DNA from: Pseudomonadota bacterium
Lineage (GTDB): Bacteria > Pseudomonadota > Alphaproteobacteria > Rhizobiales > Xanthobacteraceae
Assembly: GCA_023434095.1 (NCBI GenBank)
Contig: JAEYTJ010000131.1
Coordinates: 1-9,937, forward strand
Direction: 5' to 3'
Length of the DNA: 9,937 nt
A program made the position numbers and the translations under genes. How positions within the stretch are numbered: position 1 is the stretch's first letter; each line of letters begins with the position of its first letter. Shown here in pieces: positions 1-8,227 of this stretch. The notes beneath the pieces are model-generated. The model was not told the DNA's origin, did not search any database, and saw only the letters and a list, made by a program, of their open reading frames with translations.

Positions 1-1987
<1,987 letters not shown>

Positions 1988-2025
1988 CGGATCCCGTGCG
2001 GCTCGCGCATTGGTCCGGGCGCACG

Positions 2026-2054
2026 AAAAAGGACGCGTTGTGCGACGCGTCCTT
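2026..2054 (-). terminator. Intrinsic terminator-like hairpin in the carB leader
   Basis: Read on the minus strand, AAGGACGCG (2054-2046) pairs perfectly with CGCGTCCTT (2037-2029) around an eight-base loop that can close by one more A-T pair. The 3' arm runs into five consecutive T (2030-2026). The plus strand has no T-run after the stem, so the element acts toward carB. It could end transcripts coming from the radical SAM-udgX-cupin operon. Only 38 bases lie between the T-run and the carB start, too few for a complete promoter plus ribosome binding site. If carB has its own promoter, this hairpin should therefore lie within, or at the edge of, its leader RNA. Confidence 0.7.
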
Positions 2055-2090
2055 GGATGGACCCGGATTGAACTTTCTGGGCGAGGTCAC

Positions 2091-2175
2091 GCCCCGCAAT
2101 TGGGGGCTTCCCATAAACCAGATTCCCTCGCGGGGAAAGGGTTGAGTCGGGAGGTAGCCCTGCGCGCCGCGCGCA
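2091..2175 (-). other. Cluster of small stem-loops between the cupin gene and carB
   Basis: Three short inverted repeats lie between the cupin stop and the terminator-like hairpin. They are TGCGC/GCGCA at 2161-2175, TTCCC/GGGAA at 2123-2137, and GCCCC/GGGGC at 2091-2107, each with a five-base stem and a five- to seven-base loop. Singly they are unremarkable in GC-rich DNA. Together with the terminator hairpin they make most of the 192-base gap foldable. I see no known riboswitch consensus and no convincing leader peptide here. Confidence 0.35.
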
Positions 2176-2179
2176 GCCA

Positions 2180-2677
2180 TCATCCCTTCCACAGACGGGT
2201 GAGCGCGCCCTGCGGCCCGTCGACCGGATCGCCGGGCGGAACGGGCACCCGGGCGATGGCGTCGAGCGCGCGGCGGAGTCCCGCCGCGTCGGGCCTTTCG
2301 ATCGCGTAGTCCTGCCCCGGCGGATAGGCGCCGATGACGACGAGGTCCGGGCTGGCCTCGATCCGCTTATGGCCGGTGCCGGCGGGAAGCACCAGGACGT
2401 CGCCGGCCATGAGCCCCAGCTCTGCGCCGCCTTCGCCGCCGATCAGCAGGCGGACCGTGCCGCGGGCGATCGTCAGCGCCTCGTGGGCGGTGGAGTGGAA
2501 GTGATGGAAGTCGAACACACCGTCGCGCCAGCGGCACTCCCAGCCATTGGCAGCGAGCCGCGTCTCGATCAGGTCCGCATCGGCGGGAACGGCGGCACGG
2601 TAGATGAGGACCGGGAGCGTCGGATTGTTGGGCACGCCGTCCGAGGTCGGGAACAGGCGGGCTTCGGGAATGGGCAT
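2180..2677 (-). CDS. YjlB-type cupin protein, function unknown
   Basis: A 165-residue cytoplasmic single-domain cupin. Both cupin motifs are intact. Motif 1 runs from G53 with H59, H61 and E66 to G73, fitting G-x5-H-x-H-x4-E-x6-G. Motif 2 runs from G92 with P98, G100 and H103, fitting G-x5-P-x-G-x2-H. The four likely metal ligands are H59, H61, E66 and H103. The WRDGVFDFHHFHSTAHE block resembles the YjlB (COG4297) group, whose substrate is not known to me. The ATG at 2677 has GGAGA about six bases upstream. It lies 66 bases after udgX on the same strand with no obvious terminator between, so it may be the last gene of the repair operon. That placement does not prove a repair role. No signal peptide or membrane segment is visible. 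Confidence 0.85.
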   Translation of the reverse strand: MPIPEARLFPTSDGVPNNPTLPVLIYRAAVPADADLIETRLAANGWECRWRDGVFDFHHFHSTAHEALTIARGTVRLLIGGEGGAELGLMAGDVLVLPAGTGHKRIEASPDLVVIGAYPPGQDYAIERPDAAGLRRALDAIARVPVPPGDPVDGPQGALTRLWKG

Positions 2678-2743
2678 GGGCTCTCTCCGGCAGCGCAGTG
2701 GCCACGGGGCAAACCGTTCGCCTCGGCGCCAGTTCCCTGTCGC

Positions 2744-4225
2744 TCAGGCCGCTTCTGCCAGCACGCGTGCGGCCGCCAGATCGGCGACGAGGCTCGTATA
2801 GGCGTCGCGCCGGGCGGCCTCGTCGGGCAGGCGCAGCAGATAGGAGGGGTGGAAGGTGACATAGCCCTCCCGCGTTCCCAGCCGGCGCGGGCCGCGCTCG
2901 CGCGTCACCGCCAGCGCCTCGCCGGTCAGCGCCAGCGCCGCCGTGCCGCCCAGCGCGACGACGAGGCGGGGGCGCACGAAGTCCAGCTCCTTCTCCAGCC
3001 ACCAGCGATAGTGCTTCACCTCGCCGCCCGTCGGCTTCTGGTGCAGGCGGCGCTTGCCGCGCGGCACGAATTTGAAGTGCTTCACCGCATTGGTGAGATA
3101 GACGGCGTCGCGCACCAGTCCGGCCTCGGCCATCGCCTTCATCAGCAACTGGCCGGCCGGGCCGACGAAGGGACGGCCGTCCTCGTCCTCCTGGTCGCCG
3201 GGCTGCTCGCCCACCAGGGCCAGCGCGGGATGGAGGGGGCCTTCGCCGAGCACGGCACGGGTGCCGCCGCAAACGAACGGGGGCGCCGCCGCGATGAGGG
3301 CATTCAGCTCCTCGAGGCTGTCCGGCGCCTGCTGCGCCATTGCCGCCACCGCCTTTTCCGGATCGCGCTTGCGCGGGGCGGCGGCCTCGCGGGCCAGCAT
3401 CTCGGCGACGCGGGCGGGGGCGCCTTCGAGCAGCGCGGGAATGAGGCGGGCTTCAGGGAGATTTGGCCAGTATTTCTTCGGCATCTCGGTCTTCATCATC
3501 GCCGGGTTGATCCGCGCCGGGTTGAAGGCGCTGGCGTAATAGGCGAGCCAGCCCTCCTCGAAGCCGTCGCCCTCCGGCAAGGGAGGCCGGCTTGCGGGCG
3601 GACCGAAGGCGAGGCTCTCGCCGTTCCAGCCCACCGTGCCGTGGGGGGTGAGGATCGCCCAGTCCATGGCGGGAAAGCGGGTGCGGAAGAAGGGCGCCGC
3701 CGCCTCCAGGATGAAGTGCTCCGGCTCGAACCAGGCGACAAAGCGCTCGCGCCCGTTCTCGTGGCCCAGCGCCTTGAACCGCACGAAGGCGTGCATCTTG
3801 TGGATGTCGCGCCGCACCGCCTTCGCCATGCGCCCGAGACGGTGGACCAGCGGATCGGCGGGGTTGTCCGCGAGCTGCCGCTCGCCATGGAGAACCCGCC
3901 AGATCAGCGTGTAAAGCAGGGAGAAGCGCGTGGGATCGCGATGGCAGAGCACGAGGTCGGCTAGCGTGGCCACGGCGCGCGGCAGGGTGAGGGGCGGGGC
4001 GTCGGCCGGCGCGGGCGTCGGCGCGGCGGCGCCGAACAGATCGGCGCTGGCGGCTGAGCCGGCAGGCTCCCCCGCTGCCGCCATCCGCCACACCAGGCGC
4101 TCCGGCGGCACCTGCGCCCACGCCAGTGCGCGGACGGCAGCGCGGAAGCCCGCGCGGTCGGCACCGAAGCGCAGCGCCACCTCGCGGCTCTCGCCCGCGT
4201 CGCCGCGCCGTGCCGGGGCGCTCAC
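2744..4225 (-). CDS. udgX: DUF4130-UdgX fusion: UdgX family uracil-DNA binding protein
   Basis: A 493-residue two-domain protein. Residues about 15-255 are the DUF4130 module (TIGR03915-like), with the conserved stretches TRFSLLYTLIWRVLHG near 100-113 and HKMHAFVRFK near 142-151; its activity is unknown. After a charged linker, residues about 310-490 are a family-4-like uracil-DNA glycosylase fold of the UdgX group. Motif A is GEQPG at 339-343, the insertion loop is KRRLH at 391-395, and motif B is HPSYLL at 459-464. In the mycobacterial UdgX the loop histidine forms a covalent bond with the sugar after uracil is released; the equivalent here is H395. The start is the GTG at 4225, which overlaps the upstream radical SAM stop as GTGA and has GGAG about nine bases upstream. 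The frame is open far upstream, but that stretch is an alternate reading of the radical SAM gene. Stand-alone UdgX is about 200 residues, so this is the fused architecture. Confidence 0.93.
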   Translation of the reverse strand: MSAPARRGDAGESREVALRFGADRAGFRAAVRALAWAQVPPERLVWRMAAAGEPAGSAASADLFGAAAPTPAPADAPPLTLPRAVATLADLVLCHRDPTRFSLLYTLIWRVLHGERQLADNPADPLVHRLGRMAKAVRRDIHKMHAFVRFKALGHENGRERFVAWFEPEHFILEAAAPFFRTRFPAMDWAILTPHGTVGWNGESLAFGPPASRPPLPEGDGFEEGWLAYYASAFNPARINPAMMKTEMPKKYWPNLPEARLIPALLEGAPARVAEMLAREAAAPRKRDPEKAVAAMAQQAPDSLEELNALIAAAPPFVCGGTRAVLGEGPLHPALALVGEQPGDQEDEDGRPFVGPAGQLLMKAMAEAGLVRDAVYLTNAVKHFKFVPRGKRRLHQKPTGGEVKHYRWWLEKELDFVRPRLVVALGGTAALALTGEALAVTRERGPRRLGTREGYVTFHPSYLLRLPDEAARRDAYTSLVADLAAARVLAEAA

Positions 4226-5436
4226 GCGAACAGCTCCAGTTGCCGGGCCGGCGGCGCGAGGCGCTCGCGCAAATCGGCCCGGTCGGTGAGCTTGAGCGGG
4301 TGATGGTCGGCGGTGATGAGGAAGGCGCGCGCCCGCTTCACCCCGGTACTTACCCGGGCGATGTCGTCCAGCGTCAGCCTCGTCTGGCGCCGGGCGCACA
4401 GGATGCGGTCGACGGCGCGGGCGCCGAGGCCGGGCACGCGCAACAGCGCCTCCCGGTCGGCGGCGTTCACGTCGACGGGAAACTGCTCGCGGTGCTTGAG
4501 CGCCCAGGCCAGCTTGGGGTCGATGTCGAGGTCGAGCATGCCGCCCGTCCCGCCGGCGGCGATCTCGCCGACGGAGAAGCCGTAGAAACGCAGCAGCCAG
4601 TCCGCCTGATAGAGCCGGTGCTCGCGGCGCAGCGGCGCGGGCTTCACCGGCAGCACGCGGCTCGCTTCGGGGATCGGGCTGAAGGCGGAGTAGTAGACGC
4701 GCTTCAGGCCGTAGCCGCCATAGAGGCCGGCGCTGGTCTCCAGCACCGCCGCGTCGGTGGTGGCGTCGGCGCCGACGATCATCTGGGTGCTCTGGCCGGC
4801 GGGGGCGAAGCGGCGCTTCTCCTCGCGCGCTTCGGTGATGCGCTCGTGCATCTGGCCCATCGCCGCCTTGATGCCGGGCGCGTCCTTCTCCGGCGCCAGC
4901 GCCTTCAGGCTGACCTCGGAGGCGAGTTCGACATTGACCGAGAGCCGGTCCGCCCACAGCCCGGCCTGCTCCACCAGCCAGGGACTGGCCTCGGGAATGG
5001 CCTTGAGGTGGATATAGCCGGCGAATCCATGGTCCTGCCGCAGCCGCTGCGCCACGAGCATCATCTGCTCCATCGTGTAGTCGGGCGAGCGGATGATGCC
5101 GGAGGAAAGGAACAGGCCCTCGATATAGTTGCGCTTGTAGAAGCCGAGGGTGATGGCCACGACCTCGTCGACCGAAAAACGCGCCCGACGGACGTTGGAG
5201 GAGCGCCGGTTGATGCAATAGGCGCAGTCGAACAGGCAGTAATTGGTCAGCAGGATCTTCAGCAGCGACACGCAGCGCCCGTCCGGCGTGTAGGAATGGC
5301 AGATGCCCATTCCCGTGGTCGAGCCGATGCCGTCCTTCTCCGCCTTGCGCCCGCGCGCGCCGGAGGAGGCGCAGGAGGCGTCGTATTTGGCGGCGTCGGC
5401 GAGGATGCCGAGCTTGGTTCTCAGAGTGTCGTCCAC
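4222..5436 (-). CDS. Putative DNA modification/repair radical SAM protein (UdgX partner)
   Basis: A 404-residue cytoplasmic radical SAM enzyme of the group linked to UdgX (TIGR03916-like). The 4Fe-4S site is C67-x3-C71-x2-C74 within TNYCLFDCAYCINR. The radical SAM barrel continues with LFLSSGIIRSPDYTMEQM and HLKAIPEAS, and near 215-225 QSTQMIVGADATTD. From about residue 323 a helix-hairpin-helix is visible (VNAADREALLRVPGLGARAV), which suggests DNA binding. The extra cysteines C22, C46 and C55 before the cluster are notable. The reaction and substrate are unknown; a nucleic-acid repair role is inferred from the HhH and the fixed pairing with UdgX. The GTG start at 5436 is set by a strong GGGAGG eight to nine bases upstream. 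It is the first gene of an operon and its stop overlaps the udgX start. A sigma-70-like promoter with a LexA-type box sits just upstream. Confidence 0.93.
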   Translation of the reverse strand: MDDTLRTKLGILADAAKYDASCASSGARGRKAEKDGIGSTTGMGICHSYTPDGRCVSLLKILLTNYCLFDCAYCINRRSSNVRRARFSVDEVVAITLGFYKRNYIEGLFLSSGIIRSPDYTMEQMMLVAQRLRQDHGFAGYIHLKAIPEASPWLVEQAGLWADRLSVNVELASEVSLKALAPEKDAPGIKAAMGQMHERITEAREEKRRFAPAGQSTQMIVGADATTDAAVLETSAGLYGGYGLKRVYYSAFSPIPEASRVLPVKPAPLRREHRLYQADWLLRFYGFSVGEIAAGGTGGMLDLDIDPKLAWALKHREQFPVDVNAADREALLRVPGLGARAVDRILCARRQTRLTLDDIARVSTGVKRARAFLITADHHPLKLTDRADLRERLAPPARQLELFA

Positions 5437-5444
5437 GCGGAAAT

Positions 5445-5450
5445 CCTCCC
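5445..5450 (-). promoter_or_regulatory. Shine-Dalgarno deciding the radical SAM GTG start
   Basis: GGGAGG on the minus strand ends eight bases before the GTG at 5436. No ATG in this frame offers a comparable site, so GTG is preferred. The predicted transcription start is at about 5450, giving a very short leader. Confidence 0.7.
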
Positions 5451-5452
5451 GC

Positions 5453-5467
5453 GTTCACTTTATGTTC
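5453..5467. promoter_or_regulatory. LexA-type SOS box GTTC-N7-GTTC upstream of the radical SAM-udgX operon
   Basis: GTTC at 5453-5456 and GTTC at 5464-5467 flank exactly seven bases (ACTTTAT), a perfect match to the direct-repeat operator GTTC-N7-GTTC described for alphaproteobacterial LexA. The spacer contains the predicted -10 hexamer of the downstream operon, where a bound repressor would block RNA polymerase. I saw no second copy with this spacing in the other intergenic gaps. The position, the spacing and the DNA-repair genes downstream agree with each other. LexA binding itself is inferred. Confidence 0.8.
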
Positions 5468-5485
5468 CCGTTACGTGCGGATCAA
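5457..5485 (-). promoter_or_regulatory. Sigma-70-like promoter of the radical SAM-udgX operon
   Basis: On the minus strand TTGATC (5485-5480) and TAAAGT (5462-5457) are separated by exactly 17 bases. Each matches four of six consensus positions, including TTGA of the -35 and the first A and final T of the -10. The expected start is near 5450, only about 14 bases before the GTG. The leader would be just long enough to hold the Shine-Dalgarno. The -10 lies inside the LexA-type box. Confidence 0.55.
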
Positions 5486-5498
5486 CCCGCCGCCGATA

Positions 5499-5523
5499 CC
5501 GCCCCGGTCGCGCGCCGGGGCGG
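5499..5523 (-). terminator. GC hairpin downstream of carA
   Basis: CCGCCCCGG (5499-5507) and CCGGGGCGG (5515-5523) form a perfect nine-base-pair stem with a seven-base loop, 29 bases after the carA stop. No T-run follows on either strand, so it is not a canonical intrinsic terminator. It may still end or protect the carA transcript. It marks the boundary between carA and the separately promoted repair operon. Confidence 0.45.
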
Positions 5524-5552
5524 GGAATGTCGCGGAAGAGGCGAGGCGGCGC

Positions 5553-6758
5553 TCAGGCCGCCTTCTTGTTGCTCGCGATCAGCTCGACGAAGCGGTCGAA
5601 CAGATAGTGGCTGTCCTGCGGGCCGGGGCTGGCTTCCGGGTGGTACTGCACCGAGAATACCGGCCTGTCGGTCAGCGCGATGCCGGCATTGGAGCCGTCG
5701 AACAGCGAGACGTGGGTCTCGGTGGCGCTGGCCGGCAGGCTGTCGCGGTCGCCCGCGAAGCCGTGATTCATCGAGGTGATCTCGACCTTGCCGGTGGTCA
5801 TGTCCTTGACAGGATGGTTCGCGCCATGGTGGCCCTGATGCATCTTCACCGTGCGCCCGCCGACGGCGAGGCCGATCATCTGGTGGCCGAGGCAGATGCC
5901 GAAGGTCGGCACGCCGCGGGCGATGATATCGCGGATCACCGGCACCGCATATTCCCCCGTGGCCGCCGGATCGCCGGGGCCGTTGGAGAGGAACACGCCG
6001 TCCGGCTGCAGCGCCATGATCTCGTCGGCCGTGGCGGTGGCGGGCACCACCGTCACCTTGCAGCCGGCGCGGGCGAGCAGGCGCAGGATGTTGCGCTTGA
6101 TCCCGTAATCGACGGCGACGACATGATGCGCCGGGGCGGTCTGCTGGCCATAGCCCTGCGGCCAGGTCCAGGTGGTCTCGTCCCAGGTGAAGCGCTGGGC
6201 GGAGGTGACCATCGGCACCAGGTCCATGCCCTCCAGCCCCGGCCACGCCGCCGCTTCCGCCTTCAGCGCCGGCAGGTCGAACTGGCCGTTCGGCGCGTGG
6301 GCGATCACCGCGTTGGGCATGCCGCCGTCGCGGATCAGCGCGGTCAGCGCCCGCGTGTCGATGCCGGAAATGGCGATGATGCCGCGCGCCTTCAGCCAGG
6401 CGTCGAAATGCCGTGTGGCGCGGTAATTGGAGGGGTCGGTGATGGCGGAATGCAGCACCACGCCGCGCACGCCGGAGGCGCCGGCCATGGAGACGGTTTC
6501 GACGTCTTCCTCATTGGTGCCGACATTGCCGATATGGGGGAAGGTGAAGGTGATGATCTGCCCGGCATAGGACGGATCGGTCAGCACTTCCTGATAGCCG
6601 GTCATGGCGGTGTTGAAGCAAACTTCGCCCACCGCGTGGCCGGTGGCGCCGAGGCCGAAGCCTTCGAGGACCGTGCCATCGGCCAGGACGAGGACGGCGG
6701 TCGCGAGCGGCTCGGCCCACACGTCATCGCCGGAGTGCTGTTCAGCGCTACCGTTCAT
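5553..6758 (-). CDS. carA: Carbamoyl phosphate synthetase small (glutaminase) subunit
   Basis: A 401-residue glutamine-hydrolysing subunit that passes ammonia to CarB; cytoplasmic. The N-terminal CPSase domain shows LADGTVLEGFGLGA, then GEVCFNTAMTGYQEVLTDPSY and the later SGIDTRALT. The class I glutamine amidotransferase domain occupies about residues 210-395. Its nucleophile is C289 in FGICLGHQ, and H373 and E375 in QYHPEASPGP complete the triad. The length is typical for the family. The ATG at 6758 has AGGGAA eight bases upstream, supporting this start. It is transcribed away from yqeY, and the gap between them is 252 bases. Its partner carB lies about 3.5 kb downstream on the same strand, beyond three other genes, with a GC hairpin right after carA. 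Coordinated control of the two subunits therefore has to work across separate transcription units. Confidence 0.97.
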   Translation of the reverse strand: MNGSAEQHSGDDVWAEPLATAVLVLADGTVLEGFGLGATGHAVGEVCFNTAMTGYQEVLTDPSYAGQIITFTFPHIGNVGTNEEDVETVSMAGASGVRGVVLHSAITDPSNYRATRHFDAWLKARGIIAISGIDTRALTALIRDGGMPNAVIAHAPNGQFDLPALKAEAAAWPGLEGMDLVPMVTSAQRFTWDETTWTWPQGYGQQTAPAHHVVAVDYGIKRNILRLLARAGCKVTVVPATATADEIMALQPDGVFLSNGPGDPAATGEYAVPVIRDIIARGVPTFGICLGHQMIGLAVGGRTVKMHQGHHGANHPVKDMTTGKVEITSMNHGFAGDRDSLPASATETHVSLFDGSNAGIALTDRPVFSVQYHPEASPGPQDSHYLFDRFVELIASNKKAA

Positions 6759-6788
6759 TGATCTTGTTCCCTGTCATCGTGTGCCCTA

Positions 6789-6816
6789 ATTAGTCCGTTG
6801 CCGCGCCGGATGCCAG
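6789..6816 (-). promoter_or_regulatory. Candidate carA promoter
   Basis: On the minus strand CTGGCA (6816-6811) and ACTAAT (6794-6789) are 16 bases apart, and each matches four of six sigma-70 positions. The -10 overlaps the eight-base palindrome CTAATTAG (6786-6793), an AT-rich island in a GC-rich gap. A start near 6782 would leave a leader of about 24 bases containing the AGGGAA site. The match is modest. Confidence 0.3.
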
Positions 6817-6995
6817 CCTCCAGGCTGCGTATCTGGCCCACGAATTGCGGATGGCTGCGCCCCGACACGGCGCGCTGCGCCTTTCGCGACCGGGCGGCGA
6901 CCGCCGGAGAGGGCCGAAAGCCCTGGAGGTGAAGATCCATTGGCGCGAGCGGCGTGCGGCCCCGAATCGGGAGCCGGCGCCGCCTCGCGGATTTC

Positions 6996-7002
6996 AGGAA
7001 GG
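6996..7002 (+). promoter_or_regulatory. Shine-Dalgarno deciding the yqeY GTG start
   Basis: AGGAAGG lies eight bases before the GTG at 7011. It favours this start over an in-frame ATG at 6954, whose extra 19 residues (arginine-rich) are not family-like. Confidence 0.7.
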
Positions 7003-7010
7003 CTGCCGAC

Positions 7011-7466
7011 GTGCTGCGCGACGACATCAACACCTCGCTGAAAGAGGCCATGAAGGCCCAGGACAAGCGGCGCCTCGGCACGCTGCGCCTCGTCAATGCC
7101 GCGATCAAGGACCGCGACATCGAAGCGCGCGGCCACGGCAAGGACCCGCTTTCCGACGACGAAGTGCTCGGGCTGCTGACCAAGATGATCAAGCAGCGCG
7201 AGGAATCGGCGAAGGTCTATGAGGAGGCCGGGCGCGTGGATCTCGCCACGCAGGAGCGCGAGGAGATCGTGATCATCCAGTCCTTCCTGCCGGTGCAGAT
7301 GACCGAGGCCGAGGCGCAGGCCACCATCGCCGCCGTTATCGCCGAGATCGGGGCCCATGGTCTCAAGGACATGGGCCGCACCATGGCGGCGCTGAAGGAG
7401 CGCCACACCGGCGTGATGGATTTCGGCAAGGCCAGCGGCACCGTCAAGGCCCTGCTCACCGCCTGA
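7011..7466 (+). CDS. yqeY: GatB/YqeY domain-containing protein
   Basis: A 151-residue cytoplasmic protein of the YqeY family, related to the tRNA-binding tail domain of GatB, the amidotransferase that makes Gln-tRNA or Asn-tRNA. The molecular role of the stand-alone protein is not settled. The sequence begins LRDDINTSLKEAMKAQDKRRLGTLRLVNAAIKD in family style. It continues with DDEVLGLLTKMIKQREES near 48-65 and the FLPVQMTEAE turn near 91-100. It ends with MGRTMAALKERHTGVMDFGKASGTVKALL, the C-terminal three-helix part. The length matches the usual 147-155. The GTG start at 7011 is chosen for its strong AGGAAGG and its fit to the family N terminus. YqeY commonly sits beside dnaG in bacteria; here the azlCD pair lies between them. 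A seven-base-pair hairpin starts at its stop codon. Confidence 0.93.
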   Translation: MLRDDINTSLKEAMKAQDKRRLGTLRLVNAAIKDRDIEARGHGKDPLSDDEVLGLLTKMIKQREESAKVYEEAGRVDLATQEREEIVIIQSFLPVQMTEAEAQATIAAVIAEIGAHGLKDMGRTMAALKERHTGVMDFGKASGTVKALLTA

Positions 7467-7485
7467 GCCGGTCTCGCCACCGGCT
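7466..7485 (+). terminator. Hairpin at the end of yqeY
   Basis: AGCCGGT (7466-7472) pairs perfectly with ACCGGCT (7479-7485) across a six-base loop, starting on the last base of the yqeY stop. A pyrimidine stretch (TCCCCTC) follows instead of a T-run. It could be a weak terminator or a 3'-end stabiliser that separates yqeY from azlC. Confidence 0.4.
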
Positions 7486-7507
7486 TCCCCTCGCGCGCGT
7501 TGTTGCC

Positions 7508-8227
7508 ATGCCCCCAGCCCCCCACACGCCGCCGGCCACGCTGACCCTTGCGGGCTGCTGGCGGGGGGCACGGGCCATCGTCGCCGTGCTCCCGCCCGTC
7601 TTCGTGTTCGGCATCGCCTTTGGTATCGCCGCGCGCGGCGCCGGGCTGGAAGGCTGGCTGGCGGCGCTCATGAGCATGGCCGTCTTTGCCGGCGCGGCGC
7701 AGTTCGCGGTGCTGGACCTGTGGGCCAGCCCGGTGCCGTGGCTGCCGCTCCTCGTGGCCACCTTCGCCATCAATGCCCGGCACATCCTGCTCGGCGCCTC
7801 GCTCAGGGCGCTGTGCCGGGGACTTTCCGCTTGGAAGGTCTATGGCGCGATGACGCTGCTCAGCGATCTCAACTGGGCGGCGCTGATCGCCTCCGAGCGC
7901 AAGGGCGAGCGCGATCTCGGCTACCTCGTCGGCGGCGGCCTTCTCATGTGGGCGACCTGGGTGTCGGCCACGGCGATCGGCGCGGTCGCCGGCGGGCTCA
8001 CCCTGGACGACGTGAAGACCTATGCACTCGATCTGGTGCTGGTGGCCTTCTTCGCCACCACGCTGGTCGGGCTGCGGCGCGGGCGCGTCGACGATCTGCC
8101 CTGGCTGGTGGCCGGCGTTGCCGCCATGGGCGCGGTCTGGTTCCTGCCGCCGAACTGGCATGTGATGGTAGGCGGGCTCGCCGGGGGACTGGCCGGCCTC
8201 ATTCGCGACGAGTTGAAGCGGTCATGA
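7508..8227 (+). CDS. azlC: AzlC family branched-chain amino acid exporter, large subunit
   Basis: A 239-residue inner-membrane protein that, with AzlD, exports branched-chain or related amino acids in characterised members (Bacillus AzlCD, Escherichia YgaZH). Hydrophobic segments are visible at about 22-41, 47-73, 78-97, 138-162, 172-190, 197-214 and 216-232. Family signatures are AGAAQFA at 61-67 and NARHILLGASL at 89-99. The substrate cannot be read from sequence; branched-chain amino acids or methionine are the family norm. The ATG at 7508 has no clear Shine-Dalgarno, and a hairpin ends 22 bases before it, so the exact start is less certain than the rest. The stop overlaps the azlD start as ATGA, so the two are co-translated. 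Confidence 0.9.
   Translation: MPPAPHTPPATLTLAGCWRGARAIVAVLPPVFVFGIAFGIAARGAGLEGWLAALMSMAVFAGAAQFAVLDLWASPVPWLPLLVATFAINARHILLGASLRALCRGLSAWKVYGAMTLLSDLNWAALIASERKGERDLGYLVGGGLLMWATWVSATAIGAVAGGLTLDDVKTYALDLVLVAFFATTLVGLRRGRVDDLPWLVAGVAAMGAVWFLPPNWHVMVGGLAGGLAGLIRDELKRS

Larger units (their letters stand above)
6759..7010. other. Divergent intergenic region between carA and yqeY
   Basis: A 252-base gap that should hold promoters for both directions. It contains small stem-loops, including CAGCC-TCCA-GGCTG near 6814-6827, GGCGG-CGA-CCGCC near 6895-6907, and AGGGC-CGAAA-GCCCT near 6913-6927. I see no convincing sigma-70 pair for yqeY, no LexA-type box with seven-base spacing, and no protein-like reading frame. 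Short open frames here lack family resemblance and run into yqeY out of frame or ahead of its real start. Confidence 0.5.

Noticed and set aside
2055..2080. tRNA T-arm-like GTTCAATCC on the minus strand before carB
   Set aside because: No acceptor, D or anticodon stems can be arranged around it.
2716..2735. Pair of GTTC half-sites upstream of the cupin gene as a second LexA box
   Set aside because: The spacer is 12 bases, not seven, so it does not fit the alphaproteobacterial operator.
4226..5458. In-frame upstream extension of udgX to a 904-residue protein
   Set aside because: The extra 411 codons are an arginine- and alanine-rich alternate frame of the radical SAM gene. The real start is the GTG overlapping that gene's stop.
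4126..5607. 493-codon open frame on the plus strand opposite the radical SAM gene
   Set aside because: Shadow of the radical SAM gene, with no motif or ribosome binding site.
6954..7010. Upstream ATG start for yqeY
   Set aside because: The added 19 residues are not family-like, there is no ribosome binding site, and the GTG at 7011 has a strong AGGAAGG at good spacing.
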